Part shown: piece by piece, positions 43,968-52,074 of the stretch
How positions within the stretch are numbered: position 1 is the stretch's first letter
Layout of the letters: each line of letters opens with the position of its first letter
DNA from: an uncultured Lachnospiraceae bacterium
GTDB taxonomy: Bacteria > Bacillota > Clostridia > Lachnospirales > Lachnospiraceae
DNA: 64,000 nt
Reading direction: 5' to 3'
NCBI GenBank assembly: GCA_947628225.1
Contig: CANQYY010000002.1
Location: 1 to 64,000 of the forward strand
Notes under the pieces: model-generated
What the model was told of the DNA's origin: nothing
Seen by the model: only the letters and a program-made list of their open reading frames with translations
Databases searched by the model: none
Position numbers and translations under genes: made by a program

Positions 43968-45005
43968 ATGAGTATTTCAACAGAAACATTTGGAAAGACA
44001 AAAGAAGGGGCGGAGGTTACCCGGTATACGGTTACGAACAAAAACGGGCTCAGCTTCAGCGCGCTGGACTATGGCGCCGTTATCGTGAATTTGATGACGC
44101 CGGACAAATCCGGGAAAATGGCGGATATTGTACTGGGGTTTGACGATGTGGCGGGCTATGAGGAAAACGGATGTTTTTTCGGCGCCTTTATCGGCCGTCA
44201 CGGAAACCGCATCGGACAGGCAAAATTCACGTTGAACGGAACTGAATACCAACTGGAAAAAAATGACGGGGAGAATAATCTTCACGGCGGCACTCCGGGA
44301 TATCATCAGGTTATGTACCGGACTTCCTTTACGGAAAACAGCGTGACATTTTCCCGCACCAGCCCGGATATGGAGCAGGGGTATCCGGGAAATCTGGAGA
44401 TTGCGGTAACTTACACATTAACGGACGAAAACGAATTAAAGATAACTTACAAAGTAAAATCCGATAAAGACACTCTCTGCAATTTGACCAACCACAGTTA
44501 TTTTAACTTAAAGGGACATAACGGCGGGACCATAACAGATCACAAAGTATGGATCAAGGCAAATGGCTTTACGGCAACCTCAAAGGATTTAATCCCCAAC
44601 GGAACGATTACCGCGGTGGAGAATACGCCGATGGATTTCAGGGAGGGACGGGTTATCAGCCGGGATATTGATTCGGATTACGAGCCCCTTGTACTTGCCG
44701 GCGGCTATGATCACAACTTTGTGCTGGATAAGCCGGAGGGGAAATTTGAGAAAGTGGCATCGGTAACAGAGGAAACCAGCGGACGCACCATGGAGGTATA
44801 CACCGACCTGCCGGGAATGCAGTTGTATTCCGGGAACTTTATAAAAAAAGAAAAGGGAAAAGAGGGCGCCGTCTATACCAGACGTACCGGGCTGTGCTTT
44901 GAAACGCAATACTTCCCGAATTCTGTCAATGTACCCGGATTTACTCCCTGCATCATCAGGGCGGGAGAGGAATTTACCTCTGCTACGGTTTACAAATTCC
45001 TGTAA
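43968..45005 (+). CDS. galM: Aldose 1-epimerase (mutarotase)
   Basis: A 345-residue GalM-family protein interconverting sugar anomers. Signatures: IGRHGNRIGQAKFTLNG near 70-85, NLHGG near 105, LTNHSYFNLKGH near 170 with the catalytic His, YDHNFVLD near 245, and CFETQYFPNS near 305 with the catalytic Glu. AAGGAGGG lies eight bases before the ATG. It is followed by a very strong terminator, which closes the preceding gene block. Confidence 0.94.
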   Translation: MSISTETFGKTKEGAEVTRYTVTNKNGLSFSALDYGAVIVNLMTPDKSGKMADIVLGFDDVAGYEENGCFFGAFIGRHGNRIGQAKFTLNGTEYQLEKNDGENNLHGGTPGYHQVMYRTSFTENSVTFSRTSPDMEQGYPGNLEIAVTYTLTDENELKITYKVKSDKDTLCNLTNHSYFNLKGHNGGTITDHKVWIKANGFTATSKDLIPNGTITAVENTPMDFREGRVISRDIDSDYEPLVLAGGYDHNFVLDKPEGKFEKVASVTEETSGRTMEVYTDLPGMQLYSGNFIKKEKGKEGAVYTRRTGLCFETQYFPNSVNVPGFTPCIIRAGEEFTSATVYKFL

Positions 45006-45036
45006 TATGCCGGGGCGCAATCCGGATATGAAATAA

Positions 45037-45090
45037 AATAACGTAAAAGAAGATGGCGGGGTACCATCTTCTTTTACGTTATTAAAAAGA
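45037..45090. terminator. Very strong bidirectional-looking terminator after galM
   Basis: A perfect 20-bp stem: AATAACGTAAAAGAAGATGG (45037-45056) with its complement at 45064-45083, 7-base loop. A-rich sequence lies on the left and the stem base itself is T-rich on the right. It is the main content of the first part of the 317-base gap between galM and the next gene. Confidence 0.85.
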
Positions 45091-45096
45091 GGAGAA

Positions 45097-45118
45097 AGTT
45101 TGGTAATCTACCAAAACT
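45097..45118 (+). repeat. Inverted repeat after the galM terminator
   Basis: AGTTTGGTA (45097-45105) and TACCAAAACT (45109-45118) are complementary except for one extra base, with a 3-base centre. It may be a second hairpin or a protein-binding site; a T-run follows only weakly. Confidence 0.5.
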
Positions 45119-45229
45119 TTTATGAAAAAAAGAATCCTGTAAACCTTATAGTATAAAAAACAACTATAGGTGCAGTATAGTATTTAAATATGAGGATAGT
45201 TTATCCAAAATGTAAACAAATTATGAATC

Positions 45230-45248
45230 TTCCTGTAAATTACAGGAA
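45230..45248 (+). promoter_or_regulatory. Palindromic operator candidate
   Basis: TTCCTGTAA-A-TTACAGGAA is a perfect 9-bp inverted repeat with one central base. A matching half-site TCCTGTAAA occurs at 45135-45143. It lies about 75 bases upstream of the 149-aa membrane protein gene. The regulator is unknown. Confidence 0.6.
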
Positions 45249-45322
45249 TAACGAAACAAGATATGGATGAATACTATAAGATAGTAAAAGGTTGATAAAC
45301 TTCGGAAAGGAAGAACAAAACG

Positions 45323-45772
45323 TTGAAAAGTGTATTAGGAAAACTTATCCAACAGGAATTCGGGCGGGAACGCTATGAAATATATACAAAAAAACTGGAA
45401 AAAAAGGAGAGTATGGATATTTTTTGCGACATATATGAAGAATTGCGGGTAAAATCACCGACACATCTTAACCAGTCATTGAAAAAGCTGTTAGATTCTG
45501 TTCAGATTTCCATACACATAAGCAGAAATTTCATATATATCACGGCAGGTTATGTTATTTCTTTTATTTTGCTGCTATTATTCGGATTGGCATGGTTTAT
45601 TGCCTATCCCGCCTTATTGCTGATCAGCGTCTGCTATTTTTATAAATTAGCGGAATTTATGAAAAACCGATATTGCGACAGAGATGTACGGATTGTTTTG
45701 ATCTACAAAATAGCGTTGTTTCATCTTCTGGAAGAAATCTGTTTACAAAAGGAAGGGCATGAGGTATACTAA
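45323..45772 (+). CDS. Unrecognised 149-aa membrane protein
   Basis: Starts at a TTG after GGAAAGGAAG. The first ~70 residues are charged and look cytosolic. Two adjacent hydrophobic helices (about 72-95 and 97-112, IYITAGYVISFILLLLFGLA) follow, and the C-terminus is mixed. I do not recognise the family. It is preceded by a 317-base gap with a strong palindrome and half-site, suggesting specific control. Its last codons contain the promoter of the thiC riboswitch transcript. Confidence 0.65.
   Translation: MKSVLGKLIQQEFGRERYEIYTKKLEKKESMDIFCDIYEELRVKSPTHLNQSLKKLLDSVQISIHISRNFIYITAGYVISFILLLLFGLAWFIAYPALLLISVCYFYKLAEFMKNRYCDRDVRIVLIYKIALFHLLEEICLQKEGHEVY
45742..45770 (+). promoter_or_regulatory. 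Promoter of the TPP riboswitch-thiC transcript, inside the upstream CDS
   Basis: TTTACA (45742-45747), 17 bases, TATACT (45765-45770). The -10 overlaps the stop codon region of the preceding gene. Transcription would start near 45777, just before the riboswitch. Confidence 0.75.
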
Positions 45773-45786
45773 AAACAGTTTCATAT

Positions 45787-45906
45787 GCGGGGAGCTTGCA
45801 GACAGGCTGAGAGGAAGGTATGCCCTTCGACCCATAGACCTGATGTGGGTAATGCCAACGTAGGAACCGCCGAAAACCCGGACCACATCATAATGTGGTC
45901 CTTTTT
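45787..45906 (+). ncRNA. TPP riboswitch (THI element) with terminator
   Basis: The conserved TPP aptamer blocks are present: GGGGAGC, GGCTGAGAGGAAGG, GACCCATAGACCTGATGTGGG and TAATGCCAACGTAGGAA, closed by GCGG (45787-45790) with CCGC (45867-45870). A terminator stem follows: GGACCACAT (45880-45888) with ATGTGGTCC (45893-45901) and TTTTT. With thiamine pyrophosphate bound, transcription should stop before thiC. Confidence 0.97.
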
Positions 45907-45941
45907 GCGCCATAATAAAACAGGGAAAGGAAAGAGATCAG

Positions 45942-47246
45942 ATGAACTACACAACTCAAATGGATGCCGCCAGGAAAGGCATTCTCACTCCGGAAATGAA
46001 AGCAGTGAGTACATATGAAAATATAGAGGAGGAAACCTTGCGCGAGCTGGTGGCAAAAGGACAGGTAGCGATTCCCGCCAATAAAAACCATAAATGCTTA
46101 AAGCCCTATGGGATCGGGAATAAATTAAAAACGAAAATCAATGTCAATCTGGGGACCAGCAGAGATTGTATGGATCTGGATGTGGAAATGAAGAAGGTAC
46201 AGGCAGCCGTCGACATGGGCGCGGAGGCCATTATGGATTTAAGCTCCTATGGCGACACCAGGAAGTTCCGCCGCAAACTGACGGGAGAGTGCAGCGCGGT
46301 AATTGGAACGGTACCGATTTATGATGCTGTTGTATACTACAATAAAGCATTAAAAGACATTACATCGGATGAGTGGATGGATGTAGTGAAGATGCATGCA
46401 GAGGACGGGGTGGATTTTATGACAATCCACTGCGGCATAAACCGCGCTACGGCAGACCGTTTCAAACAAAACCTTCGCCATACCAATATCGTATCAAGAG
46501 GCGGCTCTATCATATTTGCCTGGATGGAGCTGACAGGAAATGAAAATCCGTTTTATGAGCGATATGATGAATTGTTGGATATCTGCGAAAAATATGATGT
46601 GACTATCAGCCTTGGCGACGCCTGCCGTCCGGGAAGCATAGAGGATGCCGGAGATATTTCGCAGATTTCAGAACTGGTGGCGCTGGGAGAATTAACGCAG
46701 CGGGCATGGCGACATAATGTTCAGGTTATGATAGAGGGACCCGGGCATATGCCGTTGAATCAGATTCGCGCCAATATGGAGATTCAGCAGACGGTATGCA
46801 AGGGCGCCCCGTTTTATGTTCTTGGCCCTCTGGTAACGGATGTGGCTCCGGGCTATGACCATATCACAAGCGCGATCGGAGGCGCGATCGCCGCAACCTA
46901 TGGGGCGTCCTTCCTCTGCTATGTGACGCCGGCAGAGCATTTGCGCCTCCCGACGCTGGACGATGTAAAAGAAGGGATTATTGCTTCCAAAATAGCGGCG
47001 CATGCGGCAGATGTAGCCAAGGGGATCCCGGGGGCAAAGGACTGGGATTATGAGATGAGCGAGGCACGCCGCAGCCTTGACTGGGAAAAGCAGTTTGAAC
47101 TTGCCATTGATCCGGAAAAGGCGCGCCGCTACCGCGCGGAAAGTAAGCCGGAAAAGGAAGATACCTGTACTATGTGCGGGAAAATGTGCGCCGTGCGGAA
47201 TATAAACAAAATTCTCCGCGGCGAGGACGTCGATATAATGGATTAA
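45942..47246 (+). CDS. thiC: Phosphomethylpyrimidine synthase
   Basis: A 434-residue radical SAM enzyme that turns aminoimidazole ribotide into HMP-phosphate for thiamine. [12 protein letters not shown] and [14 protein letters not shown] are N-terminal signatures; [14 protein letters not shown] and [15 protein letters not shown] lie in the core. The C-terminal cluster motif is [13 protein letters not shown]. The length fits the short ThiC form common in Clostridia. It is controlled by the TPP riboswitch. No other thi genes are adjacent. Confidence 0.97.
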   Translation: MNYTTQMDAARKGILTPEMKAVSTYENIEEETLRELVAKGQVAIPANKNHKCLKPYGIGNKLKTKINVNLGTSRDCMDLDVEMKKVQAAVDMGAEAIMDLSSYGDTRKFRRKLTGECSAVIGTVPIYDAVVYYNKALKDITSDEWMDVVKMHAEDGVDFMTIHCGINRATADRFKQNLRHTNIVSRGGSIIFAWMELTGNENPFYERYDELLDICEKYDVTISLGDACRPGSIEDAGDISQISELVALGELTQRAWRHNVQVMIEGPGHMPLNQIRANMEIQQTVCKGAPFYVLGPLVTDVAPGYDHITSAIGGAIAATYGASFLCYVTPAEHLRLPTLDDVKEGIIASKIAAHAADVAKGIPGAKDWDYEMSEARRSLDWEKQFELAIDPEKARRYRAESKPEKEDTCTMCGKMCAVRNINKILRGEDVDIMD

Positions 47247-47307
47247 GGCGCCTGACAAATCCCATGCGGCCGGGTAAATTAAAACCGCAAAAGAACCGGG
47301 AGGATAC

Positions 47308-47336
47308 TTGCAACGCCGCCTAAAGTGTTGTATAAT
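47308..47336 (+). promoter_or_regulatory. Promoter of serS
   Basis: TTGCAA (47308-47313), 17 bases, TATAAT (47331-47336), 72 bases upstream of the serS start. No T-box leader fits in this space. Confidence 0.8.
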
Positions 47337-47408
47337 TTCCAGTAAATGTGAAACAGCCGTCAATAAAAGAAGGCGCCGGGGCGGTACGGTGCGGAAATGA
47401 GGAAAATT

Positions 47409-48695
47409 ATGATAGACATAAAATTTTTGAGAGAGAACCCGGAGGCAGTAAAGCAGAATATCCGGAACAAATTTCAGGAGGCAAAGCTCCCTCTGGTAGA
47501 CGAGGTTATTTCTCTGGATAAAGAGCGCCGGGAAACCCAGCAGCGGGCGGATGACCTGCGGGCGGCGAGAAAGAAAAACTCTAAGCAGATTGGCGCGTTG
47601 ATGGGGCAGGGGAAAAAAGAAGAGGCCGAGGCAATGAAAGCAGAGGTTGCCAAAAATGCGGACGAGCTGGCCGCTCTGGAAAAAAGAGAGGCGGAGCTGG
47701 CAGAAGAGATCAATAAGCGCATGATGGTAATCCCTAATATTATAGATGCCAGTGTTCCGATCGGAAAGAATGACAGTGAAAATGTAGAGCTTGAAAAATT
47801 CGGCGAACCCGCCGTGCCGGATTTTGAGATTCCCTATCATACGGAAATTATGGAGGCCTTTGACGGTATTGATTTAGATGCGGCAAGAGATGTGGCGGGA
47901 AACGGGTTTTACTATCTGATGGGAGATGTGGCGCGGCTGCATTCCGCCATCATAGCCTATGCCAGGGACTTTATGATCGACCGGGGCTTTACCTATTGCG
48001 TGCCTCCCTTTATGATTCGCTCCCATGTAGTAACGGGCGTTATGTCTTTTGATGAAATGGATGCCATGATGTATAAAATAGAAGGCGAGGATCTTTATCT
48101 GATCGGGACAAGCGAGCATTCCATGATTGGTAAGTTTATCGATAAAATTTTACCGGAGGAACAGCTCCCTAAAACCCTGACCAGCTATTCTCCCTGCTTC
48201 CGGAAGGAAAAGGGAGCTCACGGCATTGAGGAGAGGGGCGTTTACCGCATTCATCAGTTTGAAAAGCAGGAAATGATTGTTGTCTGCAAACCGGAAGATA
48301 GCATGGAATGGTTTGATAAGCTGTGGAAGAACACCGTAGATTTATTCCGCTCTCTGGATATTCCGGTGCGGACGCTGGAGTGCTGCTCCGGGGATCTGGC
48401 AGATTTGAAGGTAAAATCCATTGACGTGGAGGCATGGTCGCCGAGGCAGAAAAAATATTTTGAAGTGGGAAGCTGCTCGAACCTTGGAGATGCCCAGGCA
48501 AGACGGCTGAAAATAAGAGTTGTGGGCGACGGCAAAAAATATTTTGCCCATACATTAAATAATACGGTGGTGGCTCCTCCCCGCATGCTTATTGCCTTTC
48601 TTGAAAATAATCTCAATGAGGACGGCTCCGTTAATATTCCGGCTCCGCTCCAGCCGTATATGGGCGGCATGAAAAAAATAGAAAAGAAACTTTAA
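47409..48695 (+). CDS. serS: Seryl-tRNA synthetase
   Basis: A 428-residue class II synthetase from the ATG at 47409, six bases after GAGG; an ATG four codons earlier is less well placed. The N-terminal ~110 residues form the long antiparallel coiled coil that grips the tRNA-Ser variable arm. Motif 2 is visible in PCFRKEKGAHGIEERGVYRIHQFEKQE near 265-290. FEVGSCSNLGDAQARR and the motif 3 NTVVAPPRMLIAFLEN near 375 complete the core. It has its own promoter and is followed 30 bases later by a secreted protein gene. Confidence 0.95.
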   Translation: MIDIKFLRENPEAVKQNIRNKFQEAKLPLVDEVISLDKERRETQQRADDLRAARKKNSKQIGALMGQGKKEEAEAMKAEVAKNADELAALEKREAELAEEINKRMMVIPNIIDASVPIGKNDSENVELEKFGEPAVPDFEIPYHTEIMEAFDGIDLDAARDVAGNGFYYLMGDVARLHSAIIAYARDFMIDRGFTYCVPPFMIRSHVVTGVMSFDEMDAMMYKIEGEDLYLIGTSEHSMIGKFIDKILPEEQLPKTLTSYSPCFRKEKGAHGIEERGVYRIHQFEKQEMIVVCKPEDSMEWFDKLWKNTVDLFRSLDIPVRTLECCSGDLADLKVKSIDVEAWSPRQKKYFEVGSCSNLGDAQARRLKIRVVGDGKKYFAHTLNNTVVAPPRMLIAFLENNLNEDGSVNIPAPLQPYMGGMKKIEKKL

Positions 48696-48725
48696 AAAAC
48701 AAAAAAAGATACAAAGAAGAACGAT

Positions 48726-50171
48726 ATGAGAGAGAAAACAGGTTTTATAAGGATTAGTATTCTGTTTCTTTGCCTGCTGCTTTTTGGCGGGCAAAAGGCA
48801 GCGGCGGCAAAAAAAGACAGTCCGCTTATGAAATACCGGCTTTATCTGGGACAGTCCGTCCGGCTGACGGATTATCCGGAGGGTAAGTTACGGGTTAGCG
48901 ATGAGAACGTTATCCGCATTTCCGAAACCGGGCTTGTATCAGCAGTCAGTACAGGTACCGCCGATGTTCTGGTAGCGTCGGAAGAATCGGAAACCGTTTT
49001 TTGCCGGTTCGAGGTAAAGAAAAACGAACTTTTTGAAGGGCTCGCATTCCGGGAGGATTCCTATCCTCCCAAGGCGGTTGGGAGCGGGAGCTTTTCGGTA
49101 AAGCCTCCGGCGTTTGATGGCCTTAAATGCCGGTGGAGCTCTGAGGATGCGCGGATTGCCATCGTAAATCAAAATGGCGTAGTAACTCCGGTAAAATCCG
49201 GGAAAACTTACATAGATGTGACGGTGGAGGACTGGTATGGGGGCGTATATTCTTTCCGCATACCGGTTAGGATGCTCGAGCCGCATTTTGCGAAAAAAAC
49301 GGCTACTCTCGCCTTAGGCTGTCAGGCTGAGTTTCCCCTTCAGGACATTTTTAATGGGGCGGCGCAATACGGATTATCAAATTCCGGTGTGCTGAGTATC
49401 CGGAGCCAGACCGCCTCCGGCGTTGTGCTCCGGGCAGAAAAGAAGGGGACGGCAGTTATTACCGCCTATGCCGACGGGGTAAAAATAACATGCAGCATTA
49501 CGGTTACCAACCCGCAGCTCAAAAGCTCTTACGGCTTTTACGAGGCGAAGAAAAGCCTGACAGTAAAAATAGCGGGGACGCATCGTTCCAGTGAGATAAT
49601 CTGGAGCAGTGAGGATCCGAAAATTGCTTCCGTGAAAAATAATGGCAAGATCCGGACAAAGAAAAAGGGAAGTACCGTTATTATCTGCCGGGCGGATGCA
49701 AAAGTCCTGCGGTATTATCTGGCGGTGGGAAGCAAAAAAGCAGTCAAGGCTATGCGGTACGGCTATCGTTATCTGGGAAAGGTGCATTACAGCCAGGCGA
49801 GGAGAATGAGCAAACGGTATTTTGACTGCTCCTCCTTTGTGTACCGGTGCTACCGCGCGGCGGGAAAATATCTTGTCAGACGGGCGTCCTGGGCTCCGGT
49901 AGCGGCTGATATTGCCCATTATTATGTAAAAAAGGGAAAACGGATTAAGACGTCCAAAAAATATACAAAAAAGCAGCTGCTCCCCGGAGATTTGATTTGC
50001 TATGGCGGGAAAAAAGCCAGAAGGAACGGACGCTATAAGCGGATCTATCATATTGCCATGTACATAGGGAATGGAAAAACCCTGGAATGCAGTTCTACTT
50101 TTGATAATGTCGTTATTAAGAATATGGTTACCTGGAAAAAGAGCGCTATTCCGGTTGTTGTCCGCCCATAA
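48726..50171 (+). CDS. Secreted Ig-like (Big_2) protein with C-terminal NlpC/P60 peptidase
   Basis: A 481-residue protein with a signal peptide (cleavage near the AAAA at 26-30). Two to three bacterial Ig-like Big_2 units follow: RISETGLVSAVSTGTADV, then WSSEDARIAIVNQNGVVTPVKSGK, then WSSEDPKIASVKNNGKIRTKKKG. The C-terminal ~130 residues are NlpC/P60: YFDCSSFVYRCYRAAG with the catalytic Cys, KKQLLPGDLICYGG, and YHIAMYIGNGKTLECS with the catalytic His. It probably cuts peptidoglycan stem peptides outside the cell. Very basic stretches may bind the wall. Confidence 0.87.
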   Translation: MREKTGFIRISILFLCLLLFGGQKAAAAKKDSPLMKYRLYLGQSVRLTDYPEGKLRVSDENVIRISETGLVSAVSTGTADVLVASEESETVFCRFEVKKNELFEGLAFREDSYPPKAVGSGSFSVKPPAFDGLKCRWSSEDARIAIVNQNGVVTPVKSGKTYIDVTVEDWYGGVYSFRIPVRMLEPHFAKKTATLALGCQAEFPLQDIFNGAAQYGLSNSGVLSIRSQTASGVVLRAEKKGTAVITAYADGVKITCSITVTNPQLKSSYGFYEAKKSLTVKIAGTHRSSEIIWSSEDPKIASVKNNGKIRTKKKGSTVIICRADAKVLRYYLAVGSKKAVKAMRYGYRYLGKVHYSQARRMSKRYFDCSSFVYRCYRAAGKYLVRRASWAPVAADIAHYYVKKGKRIKTSKKYTKKQLLPGDLICYGGKKARRNGRYKRIYHIAMYIGNGKTLECSSTFDNVVIKNMVTWKKSAIPVVVRP

Positions 50172-50210
50172 GCGGCGAATATTCTGTGAATTTTATTAGA
50201 AAAAGAAAAA

Positions 50211-50246
50211 GTTTCCTGTCAGGGCTTGACAGGAAGCTTTTTTTTT
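50211..50246 (+). terminator. Intrinsic terminator
   Basis: TTCCTGTCA (50213-50221) pairs with TGACAGGAA (50227-50235), followed by GC and a run of nine T. It ends the serS-NlpC unit. Confidence 0.9.
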
Positions 50247-50289
50247 GGTAGACTGTAATTCCTTTCGGAAGGATGCACAACATATAGAA

Positions 50290-50366
50290 TGACGTCGTGA
50301 AAAAATAACTATATTTTGTGCAAATCTATTCTTATCTTACTATTCTAAGTGACGTAGAGAACGTCA
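50290..50366 (+). promoter_or_regulatory. Repeated TGACGT sites upstream of a secreted-protein gene
   Basis: TGACGT occurs at 50290-50295 and 50350-50355, and its complement ACGTCA at 50361-50366. The last two make an inverted repeat with a 5-base centre, 48 bases before the gene. It may be an operator; the regulator is unknown. Confidence 0.4.
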
Positions 50367-50414
50367 TCAGTAAAATTTCCATTTATTAAAAAAATAACGA
50401 TCAGGAGGTAGCCT

Positions 50415-51971
50415 ATGAAAAAAATGAAAACAGTCGTAGCAATCGTATTACTGGCGGGAATTTTATTTGAAACCCGCGGTATGGACAGTCTGGCAGCCGA
50501 GATGCCCCAGACCGCCGTTATGTATATAGAAAGTGAGGATGACACCATAAAATACTGTACATCGCCGGACGAGGCATTTCGGAACTGCTATCAGCCGGGA
50601 GGAAGGATCTATTTTAAAAAAAGTTGTGATCTGGAACTGGGAGGAACCCTGAGCTATAACCGTCCAAGGAGCAATATTGAGATTATTGTAGAGGAGGGCG
50701 CTGTCCTTACTATCGGCAAAAAGGGCGTTTATCTGGATGGCGCATATCTGACTATAAACGGGACTCTGGATCTGAATGCTTCCGAGGGAGAGCTGATGGG
50801 AAAGACAAACTATATAAAAATGGGAAAAAAGGGACAGTATATTAAGAAAAAATATGATTTTGAAAAAAAGGAGGCGGCATGTTTTACGGCAAAAGACATT
50901 TATTACGGACAGCCTCTTTCCGATGCCGATATATTGCCCGATAACGTACATTGGAAAAATTCCGTGGAGGGAACCTGGAGCTTTACGCAGCCGGAGCATA
51001 TTCCCGAGGCGGGGAAAAGGCAGTATGACGTGATCTTTACCCCGCGGCATGACCTCACCTACGATCCGTTTTTTTGTCCCTCCGGCGGTCTGGCGGCAGT
51101 AAGGCAGACCGTTCCCCGGCTGGCGGAATATCAGACTCCCTCTTTATATGTGGGTCAGGAATTACGGTGGGCGGAGCCTGCGTATGTCTTTACCAGCCCG
51201 GTAACGGGGGAGGTAATAAAGGGAAGACTGGTTTTTGAAGAAGAGGACCGCGTGTTTTATCAGGCGAAGGAACAGTCCGTCACGGCAGTTTTCACACCGG
51301 AAAATTCCAACTATGCCGTGACGAAACAGGCGGTTAAGGTAAAAGTAATATCAGTAACTCCGGAAATGAAAATGAATCCGGCGCCCAGGAAAAACGGGGA
51401 AGTGGGACAGAGCCTTCAGGATATCCCCATTCTGGACGGAGTCTGCGTCAATCCCCATACCGGTGAAAGAGTTGAGGGGAGCTGGGAATGGAAGGATAAA
51501 ACGGCAAAAATAAAAAAAGGGAAAACGGCGTATCCTGTCTTGTTTCTTCCGAAAGAATCCGGTTATCAGAGGCTGGAGATGACGCTGTATGTCACCGGAG
51601 AGGAAAAAAAGGCGGAAACAGTAAAAAAAGCGGACTCCGGGGAAGAACTCCCCATTATTATTACCCAGATGGTTTCCCGCTTATCGGATATCCAAAAGCC
51701 AAAGGCGGCGGCGCCGTCTAAGACCAAAATAAAAAAAATAAAAAGAACCGGCAGAAAGGCAAAGATAAGCTGCCGCAAGGTCAAGAAAGCGGGTTATGAG
51801 GTGCAGTATGCGACAAATAAAAAATGGAAGAAGGCAAAGAAAAAATATTGTACCAATCCTGTTGTCGTCATAAAAAAATTACGGAATAAGAAAAAATATT
51901 ATTTTAGAGCCAGGACATGGGATAAAAAAAGAACCGTCCATAGCAAATGGTCTGACGTGAAAAAAGGCTGA
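50415..51971 (+). CDS. Secreted lysine-rich protein with Ig-like repeats and Fn3-like C-terminus
   Basis: A 518-residue protein with a signal peptide (MKKMKTVVAIVLLAGILF ... SLAAE). Residues ~60-140 show strand-turn repeats (GAVLTIGKKGVYLDGAYLTI), like a small beta-helix. About 160-400 hold three units with similar endings (WKNSVEGTWSFTQPE; GRLVFEEEDRVFYQAKEQSV; GSWEWKDKTAKIKKGKTAYP), each closing as an Ig-like sandwich. The last ~80 residues are a lysine-rich Fn3-like domain (YEVQYATNKKWKKAKKK ... YYFRARTWD). It has no catalytic motif. It looks like a wall-associated or surface-binding protein. Confidence 0.75.
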   Translation: MKKMKTVVAIVLLAGILFETRGMDSLAAEMPQTAVMYIESEDDTIKYCTSPDEAFRNCYQPGGRIYFKKSCDLELGGTLSYNRPRSNIEIIVEEGAVLTIGKKGVYLDGAYLTINGTLDLNASEGELMGKTNYIKMGKKGQYIKKKYDFEKKEAACFTAKDIYYGQPLSDADILPDNVHWKNSVEGTWSFTQPEHIPEAGKRQYDVIFTPRHDLTYDPFFCPSGGLAAVRQTVPRLAEYQTPSLYVGQELRWAEPAYVFTSPVTGEVIKGRLVFEEEDRVFYQAKEQSVTAVFTPENSNYAVTKQAVKVKVISVTPEMKMNPAPRKNGEVGQSLQDIPILDGVCVNPHTGERVEGSWEWKDKTAKIKKGKTAYPVLFLPKESGYQRLEMTLYVTGEEKKAETVKKADSGEELPIIITQMVSRLSDIQKPKAAAPSKTKIKKIKRTGRKAKISCRKVKKAGYEVQYATNKKWKKAKKKYCTNPVVVIKKLRNKKKYYFRARTWDKKRTVHSKWSDVKKG

Positions 51972-51983
51972 GCTTTTCCTTAG

Positions 51984-52058
51984 AAAAAAGAATCCTTCCG
52001 CCGGAAAACCGAAGGCTTATGCCCGTTCGGTTTTGCCGGTGAAAGGATCCTGTTTTTT
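51984..52058. terminator. Long bidirectional terminator
   Basis: AGAATCCTTCCGCCGGAAAA with CCGAA pairs, with a few mismatches, to TTCGG plus TTTTGCCGGTGAAAGGATCC. The arms span 51984-52013 and 52026-52058, with A-runs left and T-runs right. It separates two convergent genes. Confidence 0.85.
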
Positions 52059-52074
52059 CTTTCCGCACACAAAA

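Noticed and set aside
47247..47408. T-box leader upstream of serS (also checked for proS, hisS and aspS)
   Set aside because: The gaps are too short and the T-box consensus AGGGTGGNACCGCG and its antiterminator are absent.
46692..47840. Minus-strand open frame of 382 codons across thiC and serS
   Set aside because: It spans two unrelated, certain genes and their intergenic promoter on the other strand, with Arg/Leu-rich low-quality sequence typical of a shadow frame.
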